From the NCBI GenBank assembly GCA_002794735.1, contig NBAZ01000048.1:1-60835 (forward strand): DNA of 60,835 nt, in the 5' to 3' direction. This document shows positions 36,439-45,639 of this stretch, one piece after another (position 1 is the stretch's first letter; each line of letters opens with the position of its first letter). The notes under the pieces were generated by a model. That model did not search any database and had not been told where the DNA came from. It was given only the letters and a program-made list of their open reading frames with translations. The translations under genes were made by a program, and so were the position numbers. Origin of the DNA: Pyrrhoderma lamaoense. Its lineage: Eukaryota; Basidiomycota; Agaricomycetes; Hymenochaetales; Hymenochaetaceae.

Positions 36439-36884
36439 TGTCATGTACTTTTCCTTTTTTCTTTATTCTCACGCTTTTTCCCTCTTTCTTGCATTACTAA
36501 AACCCATTACATACCTCGGACCTCTTTACTAATCCATATTACTCCACAACCCTTAACCCATTCTTCCTTACTCATCCTTATTGACAAACTCCGATCCATT
36601 ATGGACATTTCCATTCTTTTATATTCTTCAACATTCTACCATGTTCTATCACATTCTATTTCTTTCCTTTTCTATCCACGATCACACTGTCACGTCACAT
36701 GCTTCAAACTGTATATAAGTAGCACCTCTGTCAGTAGATAGTCCTCAGTTTCAACCTTGTCTACTCTCCTGACTCGGCACTGGAGCTACTCTCAATACAT
36801 CTTATTACTCTCCACCACTGTTGATACTTGTTGATTAGTGACTTAGGCCGGACTCTGACTATAGACCGGGTTTAGTTGCTGACA
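36439..36884 (+). repeat. 5' LTR of the gypsy element
   Basis: TGTCATG..TGACA, 446 bp. It carries the element promoter: TATATAA at 36712-36718, with the expected transcription start about 30-35 nt downstream. Confidence 0.95.
36712..36718 (+). promoter_or_regulatory. TATA box of the gypsy LTR promoter
   Basis: TATATAA in the LTR. The 11-mer AGTTTCAACCT, which pairs with the primer-binding site, starts 35 nt after it, where the transcript is expected to begin. The 3' LTR carries the same sequence. Confidence 0.7.
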
Positions 36885-36886
36885 TT

Positions 36887-36897
36887 AGGTTGAAACT
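36887..36897 (+). promoter_or_regulatory. Primer-binding site of self-priming (Tf1) type
   Basis: AGGTTGAAACT starts two bases after the LTR end and is the exact reverse complement of AGTTTCAACCT at 36747-36757, near the predicted transcript start. The match is exactly 11 nt and does not extend. In Tf1 of fission yeast the first 11 nt of the RNA fold back to prime reverse transcription; the geometry here is the same. No tRNA 3'-end match was recognised. Confidence 0.75.
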
Positions 36898-36925
36898 ACT
36901 CATCGCCTACCTCACTACTTCTTGA

Positions 36926-37510
36926 CACCACACACTTTTATCTTCCAAGCTGGAGGAATACTACCGCTACACCTACCACTTCTACATCTTCACCTTCCTC
37001 GTTTGCATCCTTATCATCGACACCTCCAACACTAGAACTTACTGCTCACTAAACGCTCAAGGAAGAAAACTCTTTGGGTTCGGATACACCCATCGAGTAG
37101 AACACTTCGAAGCAACAGACGAACAGAACGAGCCTCTGCCAGTAGGACAGCCTATTGTAGAGCCTGAGAACGAACCTGCGAACCCAGACGAACCTCTGCC
37201 AGTGGGACAGCCCATTGTAGAGTCAACAGACGAATCAGAAGAAGAAGAGCGAAGACTTAGACGTGCCAGACGTTTTCTCAGAAGAAGAAGAGGTATACGA
37301 GCAGGGCCCACTGTTAGAGAAGAGGAAGAAGCCGAAGTTGAAAGCCTTACATACTTACAGACTGAAGACTTCTCCCAGATCTACCCAGAGCTTGCTAGTG
37401 ACCCCACCCCACCACACTCCTCTCCATCTAACACCTCTATTCAGTACACTCGAGAAGACTACTTCAGAGACCACCCAGAAGACTACAACAGTGACCGCAG
37501 CCCAAGATGA
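36926..37510 (+). other. Leader open frame without ATG, upstream of gag
   Basis: Open from 36926 to a TGA at 37508-37510. The first ATG after the LTR is that of gag at 37507, so this frame has no AUG start. It contains a tandem repeat of a proline-rich motif (EPLPVGQPIVE, twice) and an Arg/Glu-rich segment. Its stop overlaps the gag start as ATGA. It could be an untranslated leader with chance openness, or coding through a non-AUG start or spliced RNA. Confidence 0.4.
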
Positions 37511-38532
37511 ATCAACAAGGACAACCTCAGGGCCAGAACACTCGAGCGCCCACTCCTGCACCAACCATGGAAGAAATAATCGCCAATACGGTTGCAGCCA
37601 CCATCCAGGGAATGCTTCCCCAGATACTTTCCAACCCACCTGTTATCACACTACCCAACAACTTCGTCCAAGCGGTTGCAGCTGCACTACAACCACCCCA
37701 ACCCTCTCCCAAAAACCCATTGCTGAATAAGCCAGAAGAGTTCACGGGTGATAAAGCCAAATATGATGAATGGCTCGTCCAGATCAAAAACTATATGTAT
37801 AGTGCACAAAATATACTGGTCACAGGACAGGATCAGATACGCTTCGTGTGCTCTTACATGACTGGACCCAATGCTGGAGCTTGGAAGCAGGAACAACTGA
37901 CTAAGAGAACAGACAGTGGAAACTGGGACTGGGATGACTTCGAGAGTGAACTTAAAGCACGCTTCAAGGATACTCATGAGCAACAACACGCTCAGCAAAA
38001 GATGGCTACCATAAAGCAAGGGAATGACTCTGCTGAAAAGTTCTTCACAGAACTCTCCTTGACTCGAGCTCGTGCTGGAATGACTGGTGCTGCCTTCGAA
38101 CCCCTGATTATCAACCATTTGAGGACAGCTCTTCGAAGCAACATAGTGATGGCTATCTTGGCAACTGGTAATGAACCCACCACAGTAGAAGGATGGAGGG
38201 CAATAGCAACCAAAATTGACAACACAATAACAGCCAACAAACCTCGTTTTGACCACAGACCCCCTCCATTCAAACCTACACCTCGTCCAGCCCCCACACC
38301 TCCTAAAGTAACTTCCACACCTGTGAATCACTCAGCAGGGGAACCCATGGATGTGGATAGAATGAGGAAAGAAGGACGCTGCTTCAGATGTCAACAGAAA
38401 GGTCATTTGTCATGCGATTGCCCTCAGAAACCAAAAATGTCAGTAAGGGAACTACTACAAGAAATGACAGGAGACGAAAGGAAAGAATGGGCAGATGCTA
38501 TAGCAGAAATGAAGGAATCGGATTTTGCTTAA
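37507..38532 (+). CDS. gag: Gag of the gypsy element
   Basis: 341 aa capsid/nucleocapsid precursor. It has a Pro/Gln-rich N-terminus, a retrotransposon Gag core around FTGDKAKYDEWLVQIKNYM and WDDFESELKARF, a Pro-rich linker, and a C-X2-C-X4-H-X4-C zinc knuckle (CFRCQQKGHLSCDC). It ends 145 nt after the start of the overlapping pol frame. Packages the element RNA. Confidence 0.93.
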   Translation: MNQQGQPQGQNTRAPTPAPTMEEIIANTVAATIQGMLPQILSNPPVITLPNNFVQAVAAALQPPQPSPKNPLLNKPEEFTGDKAKYDEWLVQIKNYMYSAQNILVTGQDQIRFVCSYMTGPNAGAWKQEQLTKRTDSGNWDWDDFESELKARFKDTHEQQHAQQKMATIKQGNDSAEKFFTELSLTRARAGMTGAAFEPLIINHLRTALRSNIVMAILATGNEPTTVEGWRAIATKIDNTITANKPRFDHRPPPFKPTPRPAPTPPKVTSTPVNHSAGEPMDVDRMRKEGRCFRCQQKGHLSCDCPQKPKMSVRELLQEMTGDERKEWADAIAEMKESDFA

Positions 38533-41500
38533 CCTCAGTTGCAGACGTGTCTCCTGAGGTACACGGTTCGAGTTTTAACACCCCCACTCCTAATTTATGT
38601 TCAACAACTACATGTACCAGTAGTTTGCTTCGAAATACAGTTGTTGAACCAAAACAAGAACCAAAAACCACGTCCCAAACCTTCCCCAAACCTTTTACTC
38701 CAGAATGGACCCTACAACGAATCAGAAAAGACTCCGAAGGTCATGCTCTGTTGGCACTCAAAAGTCTGGTCCATAAGAAAAGAACCCAAGAAGCCACTAC
38801 TGAAACGCTTCAAGCCATCTCCAAACTAGATGACGAGACAGCCCTAAAAGCACTTTACTCTCTGCAACAACCCAAACAATACATTCGAGGGTCGTCAGGA
38901 CACCAATTAGACCTATCCGCACAGCTCACAACTCTAGAGGATCAGCGAACCTTTAAAGTCAAAGCTCTACTAGACTCTGGATGCACTGGCTCATGCATAG
39001 ACAGAGAATTTGTTCGCAGACACCAAATCCCCACCCAGAGAACACCTATCCCTATACCCGTTTACAATGCAGATGGAACAAGGAATCAAGCAGGATCTAT
39101 CACAGAATTGGTGGAACTGATGATGACAATTGGTGAACACAAGGAGCGGATCCAGCTGGCAGTCACCAGTCTGGGAAAGACAGACCTATTCATCGGACAC
39201 GAATGGTTGAAGTTCCACAACCCCAGTATAGACTGGGATAAAGGAGAAGTCACTCTCAACCGTTGTCCAGAAACATGTGGACGAGCACATGCTAGGATAC
39301 GGCAACTAGATTACCACATCAACTCTATCAGCTCAGAACTAGAGGAAGGAGACCGTATCTTCATACTGGATTGGCTAGGTTATCAACAAGAGAAGAAGTA
39401 TGCCAGACAAATGGAGCTAGCTTACAGGGTACGCGAGCTGGGCTTTACTCCAATTAAGAGGAGAAGCGATAAAGTGGATTATTTGAAGGAGTACCCAGAG
39501 GTTTTTGGGAAACAGGAGTTTGACAAGCTGCCAGAGAGACGCCCATGGGATCATGCAATAGAACTCACACCCGGATTCAAACCCACTGATTGCAAGATTT
39601 ATCCACTTTCTGAAGCGGAAAATAAAGCGCTTGACAAGTTCTTGGATGAAAACTTGAAGACAGGATGGATCAGACCCTCCAAATCCCCCATGGCTTCGCC
39701 TTTCTTCTTTGTAAAAAAGAAAAGTGGAGAACTACGACCTGTACAAGACTATCGAAAACTGAATAGCATGACAGTAAAAAACAAGTACCCCCTGCCCTTG
39801 ATTCCGGAGCTTATTGATAAGCTTAAGGATTCCCAACACTTCACTAAACTAGATGTACGATGGGGATACAACAATATCCGAATCAAAGAAGGGGACGAAT
39901 GGAAAGCAGCCTTCAGAACTAATAGAGGACTCTTCGAACCAACTGTTATGTTCTTTGGCCTTACAAACTCCCCAGCAACTTTCCAAGGCTTCATGAATCA
40001 TATTCTGAAGGAACTGATTGATGGAGGACATGTTGTAGTCTATTTAGACGACATTCTCATCTTCACAGCAGACCTAGAGTCGCACAGGAAACTAGTGCGA
40101 CAGGTGCTAGATGTACTACGCAATAACAAGCTATACTTGAAGCCAGAGAAATGCTTATTCGAACAGAAGGAGGTGGAATACCTTGGGGTTATTGTGGGGA
40201 GAGGAAAACTGCGCATGGATCCCAGTAAAATCCAAGCAGTCAAGGAGTGGCCGTTACCCAAGAACAAAAAGCAGTTACAAAGTTTCTTAGGGTTCTGCAA
40301 CTTCTATAGACGGTTTATTAAGGGCTATAGCAATCTAGCTCGCCCTCTACATGACTTAACAGGCAATACGGACTGGAAGTGGACTGATTCCCAAACAGAA
40401 GCTTTCAATAGGCTAAAAGATTGCATTTGCCAAGAACCTGTGCTACATTTGCCAATATCTGGAGCACCATTTCGCATTGAAGCAGATTCCTCAGACTTTG
40501 CAAATGGAGCAGTACTCTCTCAATTAATTGATGGCAAATGGCACCCTATTGCTTATAGATCCGCATCCTTGACACCCACAGAGCGAAATTATGTCATCTA
40601 TGACAAAGAAATGCTTGCTATCATGGAGGCACTCAAAGAATGGAGACACTATCTTATTGGCCACCCACTACCTGTCCAAATCTTTACAGACCACAAAAAC
40701 ATCACATACTGGACTCAACCCCGAGATCTGAATCGTAGACAAGCCAGATGGGTAGTGGAACTACAAGAATATGATTTGGAAATACACTACTTAAAAGGCA
40801 AACAGAACACTAAAGCTGATCTCCTCTCGAGACGAGCGGATCATGAAAGGGGGGAGAATGACAACCGAGAGGTGGTGGTAATCAAACCTGAATGGCTAAG
40901 AGACATAACTCTTGAATCCTTGGATCAAAATTTCTTGGAACGTGCCAAAGCAGCAAAGACACAGCTGGATCAAAAGGCCAAGAAAGCACTAAAAAAGAAA
41001 GATTCACGTTGGGAAGAATTAGAAGATGGTCTCATTACTTACAAAGGATGCATCTACATACCCAGAGATACAAGGCTACGCGAGGACATCATTAAAAATC
41101 ACCACGATTCAGTCATAGCTGGACACCCAGGACAGTACAAAACTCAGGAACTGATCACTCGCAATTACATCTGGCCTGGAATTAAAGAAGATGTCAAACG
41201 ATATGTGGAAGGTTGCCACACATGCCAAACAACTAAACCACGAAGAACACACCCCCACAACCCTCTACACCCCCATAATATTCCAGAACATCCTTGGGAA
41301 GAAGTGTCAGTCGATCTCATTGGTGAGCTACCAGAGTCTCAAGGATACAATGCAATCTGCGTCTTTGTGGATCGCTTTACCAAACAAATCCATGTCACTT
41401 CCACTCATACAACAGTCACATCTCAAGGAATGGCCAAACTCTACCGCGATCATGTCTTTAAACTTCATGGAATTCCTAGAAAACTTATACATGATAGAGG

Positions 41501-41939
41501 CCCCCAATTCGAGTCCAAGTTTATGAAAGAACTGTATAAACTCCTTGGTATTGAAGCAAACCCTTCAACGACGTATCACCCACAAACAGATGGACAAACA
41601 GAGCGGATTAACCAAGAAGTTGAACAGTACTTACGAATATTTGTGAACTTCAGTCAAGACGATTGGGCAGACTGGTTAGCACTAGCAGAATTTGCATATA
41701 ATGACAGAGAACAGTCATCCACAAAACACTCACCATTCTTTCTCAACTATGGATACCACCCTTACAAAGGCACTAACCCTCGCTACGAGTCCAACAATGA
41801 GACTGCTACCCAATTCGCACAACGAATGGAGACTGTACGAAAAAATGCGAAAGAAGCACTGGAAAAAGCTGCCTCTACAATGAAAAAATTCTATGACCGA
41901 ACTAGAGGGGAGCCAATCGATTACCAACCGGGGACTTAG
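38388..41939 (+). CDS. pol: Pol: protease, reverse transcriptase, RNase H, integrase core
   Basis: Overlaps gag in the -1 frame. The protease site ALLDSGCTGS lies near residue 196. RT has VQDYRKLN, KLDVRWGYNNIR and the active site VYLDDIL near residue 550. RNase H has IEADSSDFANGAVLSQ and IFTDHKN. Integrase has an HHCC finger (HHDS ... CHTCQTTK, about 903-948) and the D,D,E residues in VSVDLIG, HDRGPQF and TERINQEVEQYL. The mode of gag-pol expression is not clear: no canonical slippery heptamer was obvious just before the gag stop. The frame ends at 41939 in PGT, where the continuation GDLVLLEAT lies one frame away at a GGGG run. Confidence 0.93.
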   Translation: MSTERSFVMRLPSETKNVSKGTTTRNDRRRKERMGRCYSRNEGIGFCLTSVADVSPEVHGSSFNTPTPNLCSTTTCTSSLLRNTVVEPKQEPKTTSQTFPKPFTPEWTLQRIRKDSEGHALLALKSLVHKKRTQEATTETLQAISKLDDETALKALYSLQQPKQYIRGSSGHQLDLSAQLTTLEDQRTFKVKALLDSGCTGSCIDREFVRRHQIPTQRTPIPIPVYNADGTRNQAGSITELVELMMTIGEHKERIQLAVTSLGKTDLFIGHEWLKFHNPSIDWDKGEVTLNRCPETCGRAHARIRQLDYHINSISSELEEGDRIFILDWLGYQQEKKYARQMELAYRVRELGFTPIKRRSDKVDYLKEYPEVFGKQEFDKLPERRPWDHAIELTPGFKPTDCKIYPLSEAENKALDKFLDENLKTGWIRPSKSPMASPFFFVKKKSGELRPVQDYRKLNSMTVKNKYPLPLIPELIDKLKDSQHFTKLDVRWGYNNIRIKEGDEWKAAFRTNRGLFEPTVMFFGLTNSPATFQGFMNHILKELIDGGHVVVYLDDILIFTADLESHRKLVRQVLDVLRNNKLYLKPEKCLFEQKEVEYLGVIVGRGKLRMDPSKIQAVKEWPLPKNKKQLQSFLGFCNFYRRFIKGYSNLARPLHDLTGNTDWKWTDSQTEAFNRLKDCICQEPVLHLPISGAPFRIEADSSDFANGAVLSQLIDGKWHPIAYRSASLTPTERNYVIYDKEMLAIMEALKEWRHYLIGHPLPVQIFTDHKNITYWTQPRDLNRRQARWVVELQEYDLEIHYLKGKQNTKADLLSRRADHERGENDNREVVVIKPEWLRDITLESLDQNFLERAKAAKTQLDQKAKKALKKKDSRWEELEDGLITYKGCIYIPRDTRLREDIIKNHHDSVIAGHPGQYKTQELITRNYIWPGIKEDVKRYVEGCHTCQTTKPRRTHPHNPLHPHNIPEHPWEEVSVDLIGELPESQGYNAICVFVDRFTKQIHVTSTHTTVTSQGMAKLYRDHVFKLHGIPRKLIHDRGPQFESKFMKELYKLLGIEANPSTTYHPQTDGQTERINQEVEQYLRIFVNFSQDDWADWLALAEFAYNDREQSSTKHSPFFLNYGYHPYKGTNPRYESNNETATQFAQRMETVRKNAKEALEKAASTMKKFYDRTRGEPIDYQPGT

Positions 41940-41977
41940 TACTGCTAGAAGCAACCAACATTCACACAACACGACCC

Positions 41978-42490
41978 ATGAAAAAGTTCAATGATAAAAG
42001 ATATGGTCCCTTCAAAGTATTGGAAAAGATTGGAGCTTCCGCTTATAAACTCGAATTACCACCCTCTATGAGCCGCATACATCCAGTCTTCAATGAAGTT
42101 CTTTTACACCCTTACAAAAAGCCTCATTACGAGTCACAACAGAACTTGAATAGACCAGAGCCCATAATTGTGGATCAGGAACCAGAATGGGAAGTTGAGG
42201 AGATTCTAGCATCACGATACAACCGGAGACGAAGACGAGCAGAGTACTTGGTACATTGGAAAGGGTATGGGCCACAGGAACGAACTTGGGAACCACTGGG
42301 GAATCTTACCAATTCTCAAGAAGCACTTCAGGAATTTTTACGAAAGAATCCGAATGCCCACAGAAAGCTCACCATTACAGACTACCAAAATATTCGCTTT
42401 ATACCTCTGCTAAAGGACAACTTCCCAGCGCGCAACCCTCCTCATTCTAAGATTAATCGATTCAATAACCCAGAAATCTTCCTCCCATAA
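41978..42490 (+). CDS. Integrase C-terminus and chromodomain of the gypsy element
   Basis: Continuation of pol after the frame break. It starts with YGPFKVLEKIGASAYKLELP (the GPF/Y-type integrase tail) and [15 protein letters not shown], then a chromodomain: EWEVEEILASRYNRR, AEYLVHWKGYG and ERTWEPLGNL. Chromodomains bind methylated histone H3 or related marks and guide integration. In an unbroken element this would be the end of the pol polyprotein. Confidence 0.9.
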   Translation: MKKFNDKRYGPFKVLEKIGASAYKLELPPSMSRIHPVFNEVLLHPYKKPHYESQQNLNRPEPIIVDQEPEWEVEEILASRYNRRRRRAEYLVHWKGYGPQERTWEPLGNLTNSQEALQEFLRKNPNAHRKLTITDYQNIRFIPLLKDNFPARNPPHSKINRFNNPEIFLP

Positions 42491-42511
42491 GCAATCGAGA
42501 CGATTGCCTTT

Positions 42512-42521
42512 GAGAGGGGGG
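42512..42521 (+). promoter_or_regulatory. Polypurine tract
   Basis: GAGAGGGGGG lies just before TAA and the 3' LTR start. It primes plus-strand DNA synthesis in LTR elements. Confidence 0.8.
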
Positions 42522-42524
42522 TAA

Positions 42525-42970
42525 TGTCATGTACTTTTCCTTTTTTCTTTATTCTCACGCTTTTTCCCTCTTTCTTGCATTACTAAAACCCATTACATAC
42601 CTCGGACCTCTTTACTAATCCATATTACTCCACAACCCTTAACCCATTCTTCCTTACTCATCCTTATTGGCAAACTCCGATCCATTATGGACATTTCCAT
42701 TCTTTTATATTCTTCAACATTCTACCATGTTCTATCACATTCTATTTCTTTCCTTTTCTATCCACGATCACACTGTCACGTCACATGCTTCAAACTGTAT
42801 ATAAGTAGCACCTCTGTCAGTAGATAGTCCTCAGTTTCAACCTTGTCTACTCTCCTGACTCGGCACTGGAGCTACTCTCAATACATCTTATTACTCTCCA
42901 CCACTGTTGATACTTGTTGATTAGTGACTTAGGCCGGACTCTGACTATAGACCGGGTTTAGTTGCTGACA
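42525..42970 (+). repeat. 3' LTR of the gypsy element
   Basis: 446 bp, identical to the 5' LTR except one base. It is followed by the CTTTA duplication at 42971-42975. Confidence 0.95.
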
Positions 42971-43253
42971 CTTTAGTTCCCTCCCAATTGGTCTCAGTCA
43001 GCCTCTACAGCGCCCCGAACCTCTATTCTGCCGACCGAGGCAGTCCTTTACTCAACCACACGTTCGGTCGGAGCGACACACGCCGGCCGGAAGCGCTTTG
43101 TGTGGACTAGAAGTCAATTTGGTATTTTTACTACTTTTACTAACAAATTCTAGATATTACGGTCGTGTCTGGTGTAGACAGATTATAAAACCCCTGACCT
43201 CGCTACAAAATCACCTACACATTGGTGAAATCTAACTAAAAGTTTAGTTTTCA

Positions 43254-44187
43254 CCATTCATGCGAGTTTAATTCAATAATGTATACGAGTGATTGTCTGA
43301 ACACTTCTTAAATATAACACATGCATAATTCTTCATCCATAACCGAGATAAGCATAACATTGAAACTAAGGGAAAAGAGCTAAACTGACTTACTACCTGA
43401 GACTTCATCCAAAGTCTGATACTAATTTCTGATAGATCAAGTGTTTCTGAGTTATTTTTTGCTTTTACTCTATCTCTGTCCTACGAACATGAGTAACTAA
43501 CACCATTATACCTATTATAGGCAAGATGGTATAGGCTGACACATATACTTTTCTTTGTTCAGTACCTCATATCTGCTACGAGTTCTATTATTTGGTATTG
43601 AGCCATAGAATTGTTATGCTGGGATATTTGGAGCCATCACATACTTACTTCGTGGGTCAAGAGCAAATTCGAGCTGATCTCGGTCATATGACCTGCTTTG
43701 GTCTTTTCGTCAGAGACTACAAACAAAAAATATGCATATCTATTACGATTTACTGACATTATAATTGATGTCATTTTTTGATGTGAATACTAGCATCTTC
43801 CTTCAATTTTTCCTGCAATAAGCTAATATACAGATATATATATTGTCTATGTTCTAGGTTTCTTCTCACACTGGAATGGAGTCCTAATGAGTGGCACTAT
43901 TCTCTTCTACTGTTATAATACATCTGATATTGAGCTGATGTCATCATTTGCATCACACTATTGATCGTACGGGTATATAATGATGCAGTCTGTATAGAGC
44001 TAATTGAGAGTATAGACGTCCTAATGCTCCGAGTAATTGCTCTTGGAATAGGAGTGAGCAATTTGAACTCTGGTTGTATCAGATAAGTTCTTATCGATTA
44101 TTCTGTATTGTCCTATAATCTGTGAAGCAACTGCGCTCTTTGGTTTTGTAAGTGAAGGGAATGAAGCGGAACAATGCATGTTTTTGT
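43254..44187 (+). pseudogene. DUF6533 copy E, wrecked
   Basis: After the LTR the sequence resumes inside a degenerate first exon (AATGTATACGAGTGATTGTC against AATGCATACAAGTGTCTATC of copy D). Later exons are recognisable. The 9-nt exon at about 43442 now reads TGTTTCTGA, so Trp is a stop. ARWYRLTHILFF, NCYAGIFGAITYLL and DVLMLRVIAL follow, the last with a one-base loss in the CTTTGG run. The copy is cut off at 44187 by LTR family 2. The last exons are not contiguous; a decayed last exon lies at 48.24 kb. Confidence 0.75.
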
Positions 44188-44947
44188 TGTAGGACCAGCT
44201 AAGTGTTTGGCCGGTCGTAGTGCATTTATAGTGCACTTTCTAACTCGCCCGAGAAGTCCATTTCTACTACTCGGCCGCGCGCCTCGTTCATTTCCCTTAC
44301 TATTTAGCTTCACTTTCTACTCTTACTCGAGGGTAGGGTTCGTTTATACGACCCCTCGTTTCTGATAGCTTAAACCCTTCGTCCAGTGGCATATAGCCAC
44401 CTGGACTCCATGCTTTCCTTATTATCTAACCTTTATCTCGCGTTTTGCTATATAAGCCTCCAGACTTGAGGCCGTAGTCAATCAATCAATTCCCAATCAA
44501 TTCCTAGCTACTCCTCTCGGTCGCTATCTTTCTACCCCCCCCCCCCCCGAGTAGCACTCTACTAGTCTTCTGTACTCTTTATCTACTTCTCTGCTGCTTT
44601 ATTAGGCTGCCCGGGCGCGCTTGTAACGCTCTGACCGTACTGCAAGTCGTCCGGGCGGACTGAAATACATACACTTTTACCTCAAACTACAGCCTCGGTC
44701 GGGGCTCTGTTCCATACGTTTCTACTACTTTTACTGGTCTGTGAAGTCTTAGCTCGCCTCAAGGTCTCTATCTGTCTCTACGGTCCGACCGAGATCACGG
44801 CCGGACGGCCGAGGTCGAGTATCTCGCATTTTAGCCCCCAAATCTTAGCCTGAGCATCGTGTCTGGTGTATGCAGACTCTAAACCCCACGTCCTCGCCAC
44901 TAAATACGACACCAAGGTCAAATTCTGACCAAAAGCTTAGTTTTCAG
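44188..44947 (+). mobile_element. LTR family 2 (solo)
   Basis: 760 bp, TGTAGGACCAGC..AGTTTTCA, clearly related to family 1 at both ends and at several internal blocks (GGTCGTA, CTCCAGACTTGAGGC, GTGTCTGGTGTA). A run of 14 C lies at about 44535-44548. The flanks do not match (TTGT against GCAC), so no target duplication remains. Recombination with another copy, or deletion of one flank, is likely. Confidence 0.65.
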
Positions 44948-45149
44948 CACCCACGAAAATATCAAGGTATAGATTTATCTAAGGCCAAAAAGTCTTTTCT
45001 CATAGTATATGCAAGCTGTAAGCCACTATAAGTATACGTTTTTCAACAAGAATTTTTTCGCTCTCAAGCAATAACATTCTCTTTCGACGTTAAGACTATT
45101 TACAGCCAACACTATGGAAGAATCCAACGCAAGTACGTGAATAGAGAGC

Positions 45150-45639
45150 CTCAAGACGATTTTGCTATATGAAACTGAAGTGCCCGCAGCTATCAATAAA
45201 ACAAAGCGGCTATAGGGTGCAGGAAGATAATGATCACATCCCAATAACATACATGTGGTCTGAGAAGGATGTTCTCTAACCTCTCTTGGTGGTGGGGGAC
45301 GTGTAGAACCCCGAGACAGCTATTCTGCTCAATACAGGGATATAATCGCAAATATGCAAAAGACTTCTCGATTAGTACTCAAGTAAGCACTACAACCTTA
45401 ATTTGTTTCCTTTTTTGCTTTTTTTGATTCTTTGCCTTCTTTGCGTGTGTGTCTAGTATTAAATTAATGCCTATTCAATATTTCGGGTCAATCGGAGATT
45501 GCCTATTATGGTCCCTCTGAATCAATAACTTCGTCAGCTTTGCAAAAAGGTAGACAGGATACGATATATCCGGAAGATTAGTTTCAAAAAACTCTCTAAA
45601 CACACAAAATCTCTCGCAAGGCAATCCACTTACTTAGCC
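45150..45639 (+). promoter_or_regulatory. Conserved upstream block of unknown-family copy 2
   Basis: Shares the landmarks described before copy 1: GCAGCTAT, CTCTCTTGGTGG, TCTCGATTAGTA, ACAACCTTAATT and TTTGCCTTCTTTGCG. It is closer to copy 3 in several parts, for example ACATACATGTGGTCTG. Confidence 0.5.

Larger units (their letters stand above)
36439..42970 (+). mobile_element. Full-length Ty3/gypsy chromovirus-type retrotransposon
   Basis: 6532 bp with 446-bp LTRs that differ at one position (A at about 36587 against G at about 42673). Order: LTR, primer-binding site, leader, gag, pol (protease, RT, RNase H, integrase), C-terminal chromodomain, polypurine tract, LTR. The near-identical LTRs and the 5-bp duplication indicate a recent insertion. 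One homopolymer-type frame break near 41934 separates the integrase core from the chromodomain. If that is a read error, the element may be autonomous. Chromodomain elements of this group target heterochromatin through the chromodomain. Confidence 0.95.
35656..43253 (+). mobile_element. Solo-LTR-like element (LTR family 1), split by the gypsy insertion
   Basis: Begins TGTAGGATAGGC and ends AGTTTTCA. It is flanked by the 4-bp duplication CCAT at 35652-35655 and 43254-43257. Removing the gypsy element and one CTTTA leaves about 1061 nt, matching the uninterrupted inverted copy at 57374-58435. It has TG..CA ends and no coding capacity. The internal region and second LTR are not seen, so it is a solo LTR or a non-autonomous element. 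It landed in the first exon region of DUF6533 copy E. Confidence 0.8.

Noticed and set aside
37687..38331. Long minus-strand frames over gag
   Set aside because: Shadow of the gag coding bias; no motifs and no promoter.
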